Origin: JANQEU01 sp965242805
Lineage (GTDB): Bacteria > Bacteroidota > Bacteroidia > Cytophagales > Cyclobacteriaceae
Direction: 5' to 3'
DNA: 64,000 bases
Assembly (NCBI GenBank): GCA_965242805.1
Contig: CBDETD010000002.1
Coordinates: 4,154,001 to 4,218,000 of the forward strand
Each line of letters opens with the position of its first letter. Positions within the stretch are counted from its first letter, which is position 1. The position numbers and the translations under genes are program-made. The notes under the pieces were generated by a model. That model was not told where the DNA came from. It worked only from the letters and a program-made list of their open reading frames with translations, and made no database searches. Of this stretch, positions 17,008 to 27,104 are shown piece by piece.

Positions 17008-17538
17008 ATGACCAAAGAAGAAAAAGCACAGGTGGTTGCAGAACTCACCGAAAAACTCGGAGAGAACAGCCACTTTTATATAACGGATACTTCCGGTCTT
17101 ACAGTAGCTGAGATCAACAAATTCAGGAAATTATGCTTTGACCAGGGTGTTGAATATAAAATATATAAGAACACCTTGATCAAAAAGGCGCTTGAAACTG
17201 TTGAGGTCGACTATAATGACATGTATGACGTTCTTAAGGGATTTTCAGGACTGATGTTCGTAAAGGAGGATGCAAAAGCTCCAGCGAAGGTCATTGAAAA
17301 ATTCAAGAAGGACGATCCAGAAGATAGACCGAAGTTCAAGGCGGCTTCCATTGATAGCGATATTTTCATAGGTGAAGATCATCTCAGTACGCTTTCCAAG
17401 CTTAAGTCTAAGGAAGAGCTTATTGGTGAGATCGTTACCTTATTGCAATCACCAGCTAAGAATGTCATTTCTTTGTTACAGAGTGGCGAGCAGAAATTGG
17501 CTGGAATTATTAAGACTCTTGGCGAACGCGAAGGGTAA
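17008..17538 (+). CDS. rplJ: 50S ribosomal protein L10
   Basis: Anchors L7/L12 dimers to the stalk base. 176 residues, with VAELTEKLGENSHFYITDTSGLT at the start (quoted only for identity by its opening VAELTEKLGENS), the RNA-binding domain to about residue 100, and a C-terminal helix for L12 binding. Only 2 bp separate it from rplA, so there is no room for a dedicated L10 leader of the kind found in Firmicutes. Confidence 0.97.
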   Translation: MTKEEKAQVVAELTEKLGENSHFYITDTSGLTVAEINKFRKLCFDQGVEYKIYKNTLIKKALETVEVDYNDMYDVLKGFSGLMFVKEDAKAPAKVIEKFKKDDPEDRPKFKAASIDSDIFIGEDHLSTLSKLKSKEELIGEIVTLLQSPAKNVISLLQSGEQKLAGIIKTLGEREG

Positions 17539-17570
17539 ATCATTGAAAATTAAAATTAATTGGAACTAAA

Positions 17571-17951
17571 ATGGCGGATTTAAAAGAATTTGCAGAGCAA
17601 CTTGTCAATTTGAGTGTTAAAGAAGTCAATGAATTAGCAGACATATTGAAATCAGATTACGGTATTGAACCTGCAGCAGCAGCAGCACCTGTGATGGTGG
17701 CATCAGCTGACGGAGGTGACGGTGCAGGAGCTGAGGAAAAGTCTGAATTCGACGTTGTACTCAAAGCGGCTGGTGCTTCCAAATTGGCTGTGGTTAAGCT
17801 CGTAAAAGAACTTACTGGTCTAGGACTGAAAGAAGCTAAGGAATTAGTGGATGGTGCTCCTAATGCAATTAAAGAAGGAATTGCAAAGGATGAAGCAGAA
17901 GGTCTAAAGAAGCAGCTTGAAGAAGCAGGAGCTGAAGTAGAATTAAAGTAA
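17571..17951 (+). CDS. rplL: 50S ribosomal protein L7/L12
   Basis: Multi-copy stalk protein that recruits translation GTPases. 126 residues. The N-terminal dimerisation helices are followed by an Ala-rich hinge (EPAAAAAPVMVASADGG, about residues 31-47) and the C-terminal domain with KLAVVKLVKELTGLGLKEA. It is separated from rpoB by a structured 135-bp gap. Confidence 0.98.
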   Translation: MADLKEFAEQLVNLSVKEVNELADILKSDYGIEPAAAAAPVMVASADGGDGAGAEEKSEFDVVLKAAGASKLAVVKLVKELTGLGLKEAKELVDGAPNAIKEGIAKDEAEGLKKQLEEAGAEVELK

Positions 17952-17976
17952 CATTCAAATAACTATAGGACGTAGG

Positions 17977-18039
17977 CCTGGGCCCCCCTCCAGATGCGAA
18001 AAACTGGATTGGGAGTCAGGTCTTTTCCTGTTTGTACAG
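17977..18039 (+). promoter_or_regulatory. Structured rplL-rpoB intergenic RNA (possible attenuator or processing site)
   Basis: The arms 17977-17993 and 18004-18020 can form a long hairpin with two 2-nt internal mismatches and a 10-nt loop. The end of its 3' arm, CAGG (18017-18020), can instead pair with CCTG (18027-18030). A third small stem CTGT/ACAG lies at 18028-18039. The helices compete with each other. No good T tract follows. A role in setting the rpoBC to ribosomal-protein ratio is inferred from position, by analogy with the enterobacterial beta operon. Confidence 0.5.
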
Positions 18040-18086
18040 ACTTATATCGATCCAAAAACAAGTGTTTAACAAAATATTAGTGAGCC

Positions 18087-21000
18087 TTGTCTAATAAAAA
18101 TTCAAACGGAAGGGTAAATTTCTCTTCAATTAAAACTGTGTTGGACTACCCTGATTTCCTGGATGTTCAACTTAAATCATTCGAAGACTTTTTCCAATTG
18201 GATACTCCCGCTGAGAAAAGGGAATCTGAGGGATTATATAAAGTGTTCATGGAAAATTTCCCAATATCTGATTCAAGGGAAAACTTCGAACTCGAATTCA
18301 TTGACTACACGGTAGATCCCCCAAAATACTCTGTTCAGGAGTGTATTGACAGGGGTTTGACGTATTCTGTGCCTTTGAAGGCAAAGTTGCGACTACTTTG
18401 TAACGATGAAGAGAACGAAGACTTCGAAACCATTGAGCAGGAGGTGTTCCTTGGCAACATTCCTTACATGACGGAGAAAGGTTCTTTTGTCATCAACGGA
18501 GCAGAACGTGTCATCGTGTCGCAGTTGCACAGGTCTCCCGGGGTTTTCTTTGCCCAAAGCAAGCATACGAACGGAACCCTGCTTTATTCTGCCAGGATCA
18601 TTCCTTTTAAAGGCTCATGGATTGAATTTGCAACTGACGTAAACAACGTCATGTATGCATATATCGATCGAAAAAAGAAGTTTCCGATAACAACCCTTTT
18701 ACGATCCATAGGTTACGGATCAGACAAGGATATTCTCGATCTTTTCGGTCTGTCAGAAGAGGTTGAAGCAACAAAAGCAGGGCTCAAGAAAGTAATTGGA
18801 CGAAGACTTGCTGCTCGTGTTCTTCGAACATGGACAGAGGATTTCGTAGATGAGGATACAGGCGAAGTTGTATCCATTGACAGGAATGAGGTCGTACTTG
18901 AAAGGGACAGCATAATTTCCGAAGAGGATATTGAAACAATCCTTGACTCAGGAACTAAATCCATTATCCTTCACAGAAAGGACGTAAATATTGCGGAGTA
19001 TTCAATTATTTACAATACGCTTCAAAAAGATAACTCAAACTCTGAAAAGGAAGCTGTTGAACAGATCTATCGACAACTAAGGAATACAGAGGCACCTGAT
19101 GAGCAGACTGCCAGGGATATAATTCAAAACTTGTTCTTTAGTGATAAGAGGTACGATCTGGGTGAGGTAGGAAGATATAGAATAAATAAGAAGCTTGGAC
19201 TCACTATTGATTATGATAAGAGAGTTCTTACGACAGAAGACATTATTCTGATAGTTAAATACCTGATCGGTTTGATCAATAGTAAAGCTGTTGTTGACGA
19301 CATTGATCACTTAAGTAACCGTCGAGTCAGAACAGTAGGAGAGCAATTATATTCCCAATTTGGAGTGGGTCTGGCCAGAATGGCGAGAACGATCAGGGAA
19401 AGAATGAATGTTAGGGACAATGAAGACTTCAAACCTGTCGATCTCATAAATGCCCGAACACTATCTTCGGTGATAAACTCATTCTTCGGTACAAACCAGC
19501 TTTCTCAGTTCATGGATCAGACTAATCCATTGGCTGAGATCACTCACAAAAGGAGAATGTCGGCTCTTGGGCCTGGTGGATTGTCCCGAGAAAGAGCAGG
19601 ATTTGAGGTAAGGGATGTTCACTACACGCACTATGGAAGATTGTGTACAATCGAAACTCCTGAAGGCCCGAACATTGGGCTGATTTCCTCTCTCTGTGTT
19701 CACGCAAAAGTGAATCAAATGGGATTCATCGAAACACCGTACCGAGAAGTGGAAAAGGGTAAGGTAGACATGTCGGGAAATGTAAAGTATTTGACTGCAG
19801 AAGAGGAGGACACTCATAATATCGCTCAGGCAAATGCTCCACTGAAAGACGGAGGTAACTTCGTAAATGACAGGGTCAAGGCCAGGTTTGAAGGTGATTT
19901 CCCAGTAGTAGAACCAAAGGAGCTTAAGTATATGGATGTGGCCCCTAACCAGATTGTTTCGGTTGCGGCCTCATTGATTCCGTTCCTTGAGCATGATGAT
20001 GCCAACCGTGCGTTGATGGGATCCAATATGCAGCGACAAGCTGTTCCGTTACTTCGTCCGGAAGCTCCAATCGTAGGTACCGGACTGGAAGGTAGGGTAG
20101 CACTTGATTCCAGAGCTCTTATTCTCGGAGAAGGAGATGGAGAGGTTGAGTTTGTGGATGCGACCAAGATCATAGTAAAATACACTCAAACCAAAGATCA
20201 AGTCCTTGTTTCATTCGACTCCCCAAGTGTTGAATATGAACTCACCAAGTTTAGAAGAACTAACCAGGACACATGTATAAACCTGAAACCCATCGTAAAG
20301 AAAGGTGACAAGGTATATAAAGGAATGCCTTTGTGTGAAGGTTTCGCAACCAACGATGGAGAACTTGCCTTAGGTCGGAATCTTCAAGTTGCATACATGC
20401 CATGGCAAGGATACAACTTTGAGGATGCCATTGTAATTTCTGAGAAAGTTGTTCGTGAGGACATATTTACTTCAATTCATATTGAAGAGTTCGAATTGGA
20501 GGTACGAGACACAAAGAGGGGTGAGGAAGAACTCACTTCAGAAATACCAAACGTTAGTGAGGAAGCTGTTAAAAACCTTGATGAGAACGGTATAATCAGG
20601 ATTGGGGCAGAGATCAAGGAAGGGGATATCCTAATTGGTAAGATCACTCCCAAAGGTGAATCAGATCCTACGCCGGAAGAAAAACTTCTACGCGCAATCT
20701 TTGGAGACAAAGCTGGTGATGTAAAGGATGCATCTCTAAAGGCATCTCCCTCATTAAGAGGAGTTGTGATTGATACCAAGCTCTTTAGCAGGCCAAAGAA
20801 GGACAAAGATCTGAGAGCAAGGTCTAAGAAAGAGGTTGAGTTGTTGAAAACCAGATATGGTCAGCAGCTTCAGGAAACCAGATCATACATGATCGACAAG
20901 ATGGTCGAACTTCTGGATGGGAAGAAATGCGAAGGGATCAAACATAAGTTTGGAGAAGAGATCATGGCCAAGGGAGTTAAATTCAATAGAAAGAATATTG

Positions 21001-21959
21001 AAGCTAATTTATTCCCTGAGAAAAACGTATTCAGAGATGAGAGTAACTATAACGTTCCTGAAGAAGCCAATCTTATCAGCGATCTGATCATTGAAAATTG
21101 GACGGCGGACAGCGCAATTGATGATTTGATCTTTACACTGATCAAAAAATATATTGTTAAGAGGAACGAGATCTCTGGGAAGTTCAAAAGGGAAAGATTC
21201 ACCTTGGAAGTAGGTGACGAACTACCTGCGGGAATTGTAAGGCTGGCGAAAGTTTATGTTGCAAAGAAACGTAAACTAAAGGTTGGTGATAAAATGGCAG
21301 GTCGACACGGTAACAAAGGTGTGGTGGCGAAAATTGTCCGTGAAGAAGATATGCCATTCATGGAAGATGGATCAGCAATGGATATTGTATTGAATCCACT
21401 GGGGGTACCATCTAGGATGAACATCGGACAGATCTATGAAACAGTACTTGGATGGGCCGGAAAGAAATTGGATAGAAAATATGCTACACCAATTTTTGAC
21501 GGGGCTTCTGAAGACGAAGTGATCAAGGAGCTGAAGGATGCGAAACTTCCTGATCTGGGCAGGACCTACCTATACGATGGTCTGACGGGGGATAGATTTG
21601 ACCAGCCTGTCACTGTTGGTATAGCATACATGTTGAAACTAGGCCACCTGGTGGATGATAAGATGCATGCCAGATCTATTGGACCTTACTCTCTTATCAC
21701 ACAACAACCTCTTGGAGGTAAAGCACAATTCGGTGGTCAGAGGTTTGGTGAAATGGAGGTTTGGGCGCTCGAAGCATTTGGAGCGGCTAATGTTCTTCAG
21801 GAAATCCTGACAATCAAATCTGATGATGTGATTGGAAGAGCAAAAGCATATGAAGCCATTGTGAAGGGTGAGAATATGCACAAACCAAATATTCCTGAAT
21901 CCTTCAATGTCCTTGTACATGAGTTGAGAGGATTAGCACTGGAAATAACTTTAGATTAA
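18087..21959 (+). CDS. rpoB: DNA-directed RNA polymerase subunit beta
   Basis: Catalytic-cleft subunit of RNA polymerase, 1290 residues. Translation appears to begin at a TTG codon (18087): an in-frame TGA lies at 18081-18083, and the following SNKNSNGRVNFSSIK is the conserved Bacteroidota N-terminus, so no ATG fits. The rifampicin region reads FFGTNQLSQFMDQTNPLAE and HKRRMSALGPGGL, with wild-type-looking residues. KVGDKMAGRHGNKGVV and LGGKAQFGGQRFGEMEVWA are conserved C-terminal blocks. rpoC follows after 33 bp. Confidence 0.98.
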   Translation: MSNKNSNGRVNFSSIKTVLDYPDFLDVQLKSFEDFFQLDTPAEKRESEGLYKVFMENFPISDSRENFELEFIDYTVDPPKYSVQECIDRGLTYSVPLKAKLRLLCNDEENEDFETIEQEVFLGNIPYMTEKGSFVINGAERVIVSQLHRSPGVFFAQSKHTNGTLLYSARIIPFKGSWIEFATDVNNVMYAYIDRKKKFPITTLLRSIGYGSDKDILDLFGLSEEVEATKAGLKKVIGRRLAARVLRTWTEDFVDEDTGEVVSIDRNEVVLERDSIISEEDIETILDSGTKSIILHRKDVNIAEYSIIYNTLQKDNSNSEKEAVEQIYRQLRNTEAPDEQTARDIIQNLFFSDKRYDLGEVGRYRINKKLGLTIDYDKRVLTTEDIILIVKYLIGLINSKAVVDDIDHLSNRRVRTVGEQLYSQFGVGLARMARTIRERMNVRDNEDFKPVDLINARTLSSVINSFFGTNQLSQFMDQTNPLAEITHKRRMSALGPGGLSRERAGFEVRDVHYTHYGRLCTIETPEGPNIGLISSLCVHAKVNQMGFIETPYREVEKGKVDMSGNVKYLTAEEEDTHNIAQANAPLKDGGNFVNDRVKARFEGDFPVVEPKELKYMDVAPNQIVSVAASLIPFLEHDDANRALMGSNMQRQAVPLLRPEAPIVGTGLEGRVALDSRALILGEGDGEVEFVDATKIIVKYTQTKDQVLVSFDSPSVEYELTKFRRTNQDTCINLKPIVKKGDKVYKGMPLCEGFATNDGELALGRNLQVAYMPWQGYNFEDAIVISEKVVREDIFTSIHIEEFELEVRDTKRGEEELTSEIPNVSEEAVKNLDENGIIRIGAEIKEGDILIGKITPKGESDPTPEEKLLRAIFGDKAGDVKDASLKASPSLRGVVIDTKLFSRPKKDKDLRARSKKEVELLKTRYGQQLQETRSYMIDKMVELLDGKKCEGIKHKFGEEIMAKGVKFNRKNIEANLFPEKNVFRDESNYNVPEEANLISDLIIENWTADSAIDDLIFTLIKKYIVKRNEISGKFKRERFTLEVGDELPAGIVRLAKVYVAKKRKLKVGDKMAGRHGNKGVVAKIVREEDMPFMEDGSAMDIVLNPLGVPSRMNIGQIYETVLGWAGKKLDRKYATPIFDGASEDEVIKELKDAKLPDLGRTYLYDGLTGDRFDQPVTVGIAYMLKLGHLVDDKMHARSIGPYSLITQQPLGGKAQFGGQRFGEMEVWALEAFGAANVLQEILTIKSDDVIGRAKAYEAIVKGENMHKPNIPESFNVLVHELRGLALEITLD

Positions 21960-21992
21960 AGAAGCCCTTGGGCAAATTTTTATAAACGAATT

Positions 21993-24900
21993 ATGGCATT
22001 CAGAAAAAATAAAAAACTGACAAACGACTTTTCAAAAGTTACCATCAGTCTGGCTTCTCCCGAGTCAATACTTGAGAGCTCACATGGAGAAGTGACTCAG
22101 CCTGAAACCATTAATTACAGAACATATAAGCCCGAGATGGGTGGTCTGTTCTGTGAAAGAATATTTGGTCCGGTGAAGGACTGGGAGTGTCATTGTGGTA
22201 AATACAAAAGGATCAGGTATAAAGGGATTATTTGTGACCGATGTGGTGTGGAAGTGACCGAAAAGAAGGTTAGAAGGGAACGTATGGGTCACATTGAGTT
22301 GGTTGTTCCTGTGGCACATATATGGTATTTCCGATCATTACCCAACAAGATAGGTTACCTCCTTGGTTTACCAACAAAGAAATTGGATCAGATCATCTAC
22401 TATGAAAGGTATGTTGTGATTCAACCCGGTGTAAAAGAGGAAGATGGTCTAAACAAATTGGATTTTCTAACTGAAGACGAATACCTGGACATACTTGATA
22501 AGTTGCCTAGGGAAAATCAAATGTTAGATGATGATGATCCTGAGAAATTCATTGCGAAGATGGGAGCAGAAGCATTGGAAATGCTTCTTGCAAGGACCGA
22601 CCTGGACGACCTATCATTTAATTTAAGGCATCAGGCTGCAACTGACACATCTCAGCAAAGGAAAGCGGAAGCTTTGAAGAGATTGAGAGTTGTTGAAGCT
22701 TTCAGGGAAGCAAGGACAAGGATTGAGAATCGCCCGGAATGGATGGTGATCAAAATGGTACCTGTCATTCCACCTGAATTGCGACCTTTAGTTCCTTTGG
22801 ATGGTGGTCGATTCGCCACTTCAGATCTTAATGACCTTTATCGACGAGTGATAATCAGAAATAATCGACTAAAACGATTAATAGACATTAAGGCTCCGGA
22901 GGTGATTCTTAGAAATGAAAAGAGGATGCTTCAGGAAGCAGTTGATTCTCTGTTTGACAATTCGAGAAAAGTCAATGCCGTTCGTTCCGATGGAAACAGG
23001 GCCCTGAAATCATTGAGTGATATGCTCAAAGGAAAACAAGGAAGGTTCCGTCAGAACCTGCTTGGTAAAAGGGTTGATTACTCAGGACGTTCAGTGATCG
23101 TCGTAGGTCCTGAATTAAAAATGCATGAATGTGGACTTCCAAAGGACATGGCTGCTGAATTGTTTAAGCCATTTGTGATCAGGAAGCTTATTGAAAGGGG
23201 TATTGTCAAGACCGTCAAATCTGCAAAGAAGATTGTTGACCGGAAAGATCCTGTTGTATGGGATATTCTAGAAAATGTCTTGAAGGGACACCCTGTATTG
23301 TTGAACAGGGCTCCAACACTCCACAGACTTGGTATTCAGGCATTCCAGCCAAAGCTAATAGAAGGTAAGGCGATACAGTTACATCCATTGGTTTGTACTG
23401 CCTTCAACGCTGACTTCGATGGAGACCAGATGGCCGTTCATGTTCCCTTGGGACACGAAGCGATTTTGGAGGCTTCATTGTTGATGCTGTCAAGTCATAA
23501 TATTTTGAATCCGGCAAACGGAGCTCCTATCGCTGTACCATCTCAGGACATGGTACTTGGGCTGTATTATGTATCTAAAGGGAGAAGGAGTACAGACAAG
23601 GAAAAAGTACCTGGTGAAGGTATGATGTTCTACAGTGAAGATGAGGTGATTATCGCACTGAACGAACGAAAAATATCAAAGCAAGCGTACATCAAAGTAA
23701 GGACTCAGGTCAGGAATGAGAACAATGAGTTGGAGACCACTGTAATAGAAACGGTCGCAGGTCGAGTTCTTTTTAATCAATATGTACCTGATGAAGTAGG
23801 GTTTATCAATGAGCTGCTGACGAAGAAAAAGCTTCAAAAGGCTATTGGTAAAGTATTCAAAATTACCGGAATGGCTCGCACGGCCCTATTTCTTGACGAT
23901 ATCAAAGATCTCGGATTCCAAATGGCCTATAAAGGAGGCTTGTCCATGGGGCTTGGCGATATCAAAATCCCTACTGAGAAAGAAAAGCTTGTTGCTCAGG
24001 CAAAAGATGAAGTTGATGCCGTTTGGAACAACTATTTGATGGGCTTGATCACAGATAACGAGCGATACAACCAAGTCATTGATATCTGGACAAGGACCAA
24101 TACGCAACTCACTTCAACATTGATGAGTAAGTTGGAAGAGGACGACCAGGGTTTCAACTCCATTTACATGATGATGCACTCTGGTGCTAGAGGTTCAAGG
24201 GAGCAGATTCGTCAGCTTGGAGGAATGCGAGGTTTGATGGCCAAGCCACAGAAGAACCTCATGGGGTCAATTGGAGAAATCATTGAAAACCCGATCCTTT
24301 CAAATTTCAAAGAAGGATTGGATGTTTTGGAATACTTCATTTCCACTCACGGAGCAAGGAAAGGTCTTGCTGATACTGCCTTGAAAACTGCAGATGCCGG
24401 ATACCTGACGAGAAGATTGGTGGATGTTGCTCAGGATGTAGTAGTAAATGAAGTTGATTGTGGTACTCTAAGAGGTCAAGTAGTCACAGCCTTGAAAGAC
24501 AATGAAGAGATCGTTGAACCGCTTTCAGAGAGGATCCTGGGAAGAGTTTCTGTCCATGACATCTACGATCCGATTACTGAGGAACTAATCATTGAATCAG
24601 GATCGGAGATCACTGAGGAGATAGCAGATAAGATCGATACAACGAGTATAGAGGAGGTTGAGATACGTTCTGTACTTACTTGTGAAACACGACAGGGTGT
24701 TTGTGCAAAGTGTTATGGAAGAAACCTTGCAACTGGGAATATGGCTCACATTGGTGAGGCTGTCGGTGTAATTGCAGCGCAATCCATTGGAGAACCAGGA
24801 ACTCAGTTGACACTTCGAACCTTCCACGTAGGGGGTACGGCATCGAACATTGCTGTGGATGCAAACATCAAATCTAAGTTTGATGGTGTTGTGGAGTTTG

Positions 24901-26300
24901 ATGAATTGAGGACTGTACAATCAACTGATGAAGAAGGCAACAAAGTGCAAGTTGTTATGGGCCGATCAGGTGAAATAAAGATTCTAAATGCCAAGAAGGA
25001 TCAAGTACTGATCAGCAACCATGTCCCGTATGGTGCTATTCTGAAAGTGAAGAATGGCCAAAAGATCAAGAAGGGTGATGAACTTTGCTATTGGGATCCT
25101 TACAATGCCGTGATCATGTCCGAATATGATGGTAAAATCTCCTTTGAAGCGATTATTGAAGGTATTACCTATAAGGAAGAATCTGATGAGCAAACAGGAC
25201 ACAGGGAGAAAGTAATCATCGATACGAAAGATAAGACGAAAAACCCTGCCCTTGTTGTAAGTGGTGGCGACAATGAAAAATCCTACAACATCCCTGTTGG
25301 AGCACACCTTGCAGTTGAAGATGGAGATAAGATCAAGCCTGGACAGGTATTGGCTAAAATTCCACGGAAAACTGGAAAATCCAGAGATATCACAGGAGGT
25401 TTGCCAAGAGTAACTGAGTTATTTGAAGCAAGAAATCCTTCAAATCCGGCAGTTGTTACTGAGATTGACGGTGTTGTTACCTACGGAGGAATAAAGAGAG
25501 GAAACAGGGAGATTTTCATCGAGTCTAAGGATGGGGTTAAGAAGAGATATCTTGTTCCCTTATCCAAGCATATTCTTGTTCAGGACAATGATTTCATAAA
25601 GGCAGGTGAACCTCTTTCTGATGGTGCAATTACACCGGCTGATATATTGTCAATCCAAGGTCCTACTGCAGTTCAGGAGTACCTTGTGAATGAAATTCAA
25701 GAGGTTTATCGACTTCAAGGGGTTAAGATCAATGACAAACACATTGAGGTTATAGTGCGTCAGATGATGCAGAAGGTTATCATTATCGATCCGGGAGACA
25801 CAAATTTCCTTACAAATCAAGTTGTAGATAGATTTTCTTTCATGGAGGAAAACGACAACATGATGGATAAAAAAGTAGTTGTCGATGCTGGTGACTCTGA
25901 AAATCTAAAACCAGGGCAGATCATTACGAGCAGGAAATTGAGAGATGAAAATTCTAATCTCAAACGACGGGATTTGAAGCCGGTGGATGTTAGAACAGCC
26001 GAGGCGGCTGTATCAAGGCCGACGCTTCAGGGGATCACCCAGGCATCCCTTGGAACAGAGAGTTTTATTTCGGCAGCATCCTTTCAGGAGACAACCAAAG
26101 TACTTAGCGAAGCATCCATCCGAGGCAAGGCTGACAATTTGATTGGATTGAAGGAGAATGTGATTGTTGGTCATTTGATTCCTGCAGGAACAGGGATCAG
26201 GAAATTCCACAAGAATATCGTTGCTTCCAAAGAGGAGTACGAAAAAATGGTTGTTGCCAGGGAAGAGTTTAATAAGGCTCCTGAATTTCTAGCTGAATAA
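21993..26300 (+). CDS. rpoC: DNA-directed RNA polymerase subunit beta'
   Basis: Carries the active-site magnesium loop NADFDGDQ at residues 472-479. 1435 residues. The N-terminal zinc ribbon is CHCGKYKRIRYKG with CDRCG, and the second zinc site is CETRQGVCAKCYG. The bridge helix and trigger loop region contains GLADTALKTADAGYLTRRL. The C-terminus FHKNIVASKEEYEK is typical. The next gene begins 1 bp after the stop. Confidence 0.99.
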   Translation: MAFRKNKKLTNDFSKVTISLASPESILESSHGEVTQPETINYRTYKPEMGGLFCERIFGPVKDWECHCGKYKRIRYKGIICDRCGVEVTEKKVRRERMGHIELVVPVAHIWYFRSLPNKIGYLLGLPTKKLDQIIYYERYVVIQPGVKEEDGLNKLDFLTEDEYLDILDKLPRENQMLDDDDPEKFIAKMGAEALEMLLARTDLDDLSFNLRHQAATDTSQQRKAEALKRLRVVEAFREARTRIENRPEWMVIKMVPVIPPELRPLVPLDGGRFATSDLNDLYRRVIIRNNRLKRLIDIKAPEVILRNEKRMLQEAVDSLFDNSRKVNAVRSDGNRALKSLSDMLKGKQGRFRQNLLGKRVDYSGRSVIVVGPELKMHECGLPKDMAAELFKPFVIRKLIERGIVKTVKSAKKIVDRKDPVVWDILENVLKGHPVLLNRAPTLHRLGIQAFQPKLIEGKAIQLHPLVCTAFNADFDGDQMAVHVPLGHEAILEASLLMLSSHNILNPANGAPIAVPSQDMVLGLYYVSKGRRSTDKEKVPGEGMMFYSEDEVIIALNERKISKQAYIKVRTQVRNENNELETTVIETVAGRVLFNQYVPDEVGFINELLTKKKLQKAIGKVFKITGMARTALFLDDIKDLGFQMAYKGGLSMGLGDIKIPTEKEKLVAQAKDEVDAVWNNYLMGLITDNERYNQVIDIWTRTNTQLTSTLMSKLEEDDQGFNSIYMMMHSGARGSREQIRQLGGMRGLMAKPQKNLMGSIGEIIENPILSNFKEGLDVLEYFISTHGARKGLADTALKTADAGYLTRRLVDVAQDVVVNEVDCGTLRGQVVTALKDNEEIVEPLSERILGRVSVHDIYDPITEELIIESGSEITEEIADKIDTTSIEEVEIRSVLTCETRQGVCAKCYGRNLATGNMAHIGEAVGVIAAQSIGEPGTQLTLRTFHVGGTASNIAVDANIKSKFDGVVEFDELRTVQSTDEEGNKVQVVMGRSGEIKILNAKKDQVLISNHVPYGAILKVKNGQKIKKGDELCYWDPYNAVIMSEYDGKISFEAIIEGITYKEESDEQTGHREKVIIDTKDKTKNPALVVSGGDNEKSYNIPVGAHLAVEDGDKIKPGQVLAKIPRKTGKSRDITGGLPRVTELFEARNPSNPAVVTEIDGVVTYGGIKRGNREIFIESKDGVKKRYLVPLSKHILVQDNDFIKAGEPLSDGAITPADILSIQGPTAVQEYLVNEIQEVYRLQGVKINDKHIEVIVRQMMQKVIIIDPGDTNFLTNQVVDRFSFMEENDNMMDKKVVVDAGDSENLKPGQIITSRKLRDENSNLKRRDLKPVDVRTAEAAVSRPTLQGITQASLGTESFISAASFQETTKVLSEASIRGKADNLIGLKENVIVGHLIPAGTGIRKFHKNIVASKEEYEKMVVAREEFNKAPEFLAE

Positions 26301-26301
26301 A

Positions 26302-26628
26302 ATGGAAAAGAAGGAAGAAGAAAAATCGGCAAACAAGAACTTGAATATTGAGCTTTCTGAAGAAACTGCCGAAGGCGTATATGCTAACCTGGCAATGATT
26401 GCCCATTCAAGTAGTGAGTTTGTAATAGACTTTATTCGATTAATGCCTGGATTACCAAAAGCTAAGGTGAAATCCAGGGTTGTTGTTACTCCGGAGCATG
26501 CAAAACGTCTTTTGTTTGCTCTGGAGGAGAACATTAAGAAATACGAAGCAACATTTGGGCCTATCAAACAGGCCGAAGAAGCTCCCAAATACCCGATCAA
26601 TTTTGGTGGTACCGTTGGTGAAGCTTAA
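26302..26628 (+). CDS. DUF3467 domain protein
   Basis: A 108-residue cytoplasmic protein of unknown function, directly after rpoC. The core EGVYANLAMIAHSSSEFVIDF is followed by LMPGLPKAKVKSRVVVTPEH and an alpha-helical C-terminus, both quoted in part. This matches DUF3467, which is widespread beside rpoC in Bacteroidota. Its conserved position suggests a link with RNA polymerase, but no activity is known to me. The start is 2 bp beyond rpoC, so the gene is surely in its operon. Confidence 0.88.
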   Translation: MEKKEEEKSANKNLNIELSEETAEGVYANLAMIAHSSSEFVIDFIRLMPGLPKAKVKSRVVVTPEHAKRLLFALEENIKKYEATFGPIKQAEEAPKYPINFGGTVGEA

Positions 26629-26642
26629 TAATCTTTTTTCGC

Positions 26643-26674
26643 ATTGGGATATAATTTCATTATTCCTATCTTTG
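26643..26674 (+). promoter_or_regulatory. Promoter of the rpsL-rpsG-fusA-rpsJ (str) operon
   Basis: TATCTTTG at 26667-26674 fits the -7 consensus. The -33 element is weak (ATTG at 26643-26646, 20-nt spacing). It lies in the 83-bp gap between the DUF3467 gene and rpsL. Confidence 0.6.
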
Positions 26675-26711
26675 CGTTCCCAAAATTTGACGTGATTAGA
26701 AATTAGTATAA

Positions 26712-27092
26712 ATGCCGACTATTCAACAGTTAGTAAGAAAGGGTAGAAAGAAGCTGACTTCAAAGTCCAAGTCACCTGCTCTCGATTCATGCCCTCAAAG
26801 AAGAGGTGTATGCACCAGGGTGTATACAACTACGCCTAAAAAGCCGAATTCGGCTATGAGAAAGGTTGCAAGAGTTAGATTGACAAATGGAAAGGAAGTC
26901 AACGCATACATTCCCGGGGAAGGACACAATCTCCAGGAGCACTCTATTGTATTAATTAGAGGTGGTCGTGTTAAGGACCTACCAGGTGTTAGATATCATA
27001 TTATAAGAGGTGCCTTGGATACTGCAGGAGTGAGTGGCAGACTTCAGAGAAGGTCTAAGTATGGTGCTAAAAGACCTAAAGACAAGAAATAA
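26712..27092 (+). CDS. rpsL: 30S ribosomal protein S12
   Basis: Decoding-centre protein, 126 residues. CPQRRGVCTRVYTTTPKKPN contains the lysine at residue 44 equivalent to E. coli K42, and RVKDLPGVRYH has the second streptomycin-site lysine at about residue 88. Both are lysine, so no resistance substitution is seen. It is the first gene of the str operon, 12 bp before rpsG. Confidence 0.99.
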   Translation: MPTIQQLVRKGRKKLTSKSKSPALDSCPQRRGVCTRVYTTTPKKPNSAMRKVARVRLTNGKEVNAYIPGEGHNLQEHSIVLIRGGRVKDLPGVRYHIIRGALDTAGVSGRLQRRSKYGAKRPKDKK

Positions 27093-27104
27093 TTCCATCA
27101 AACA

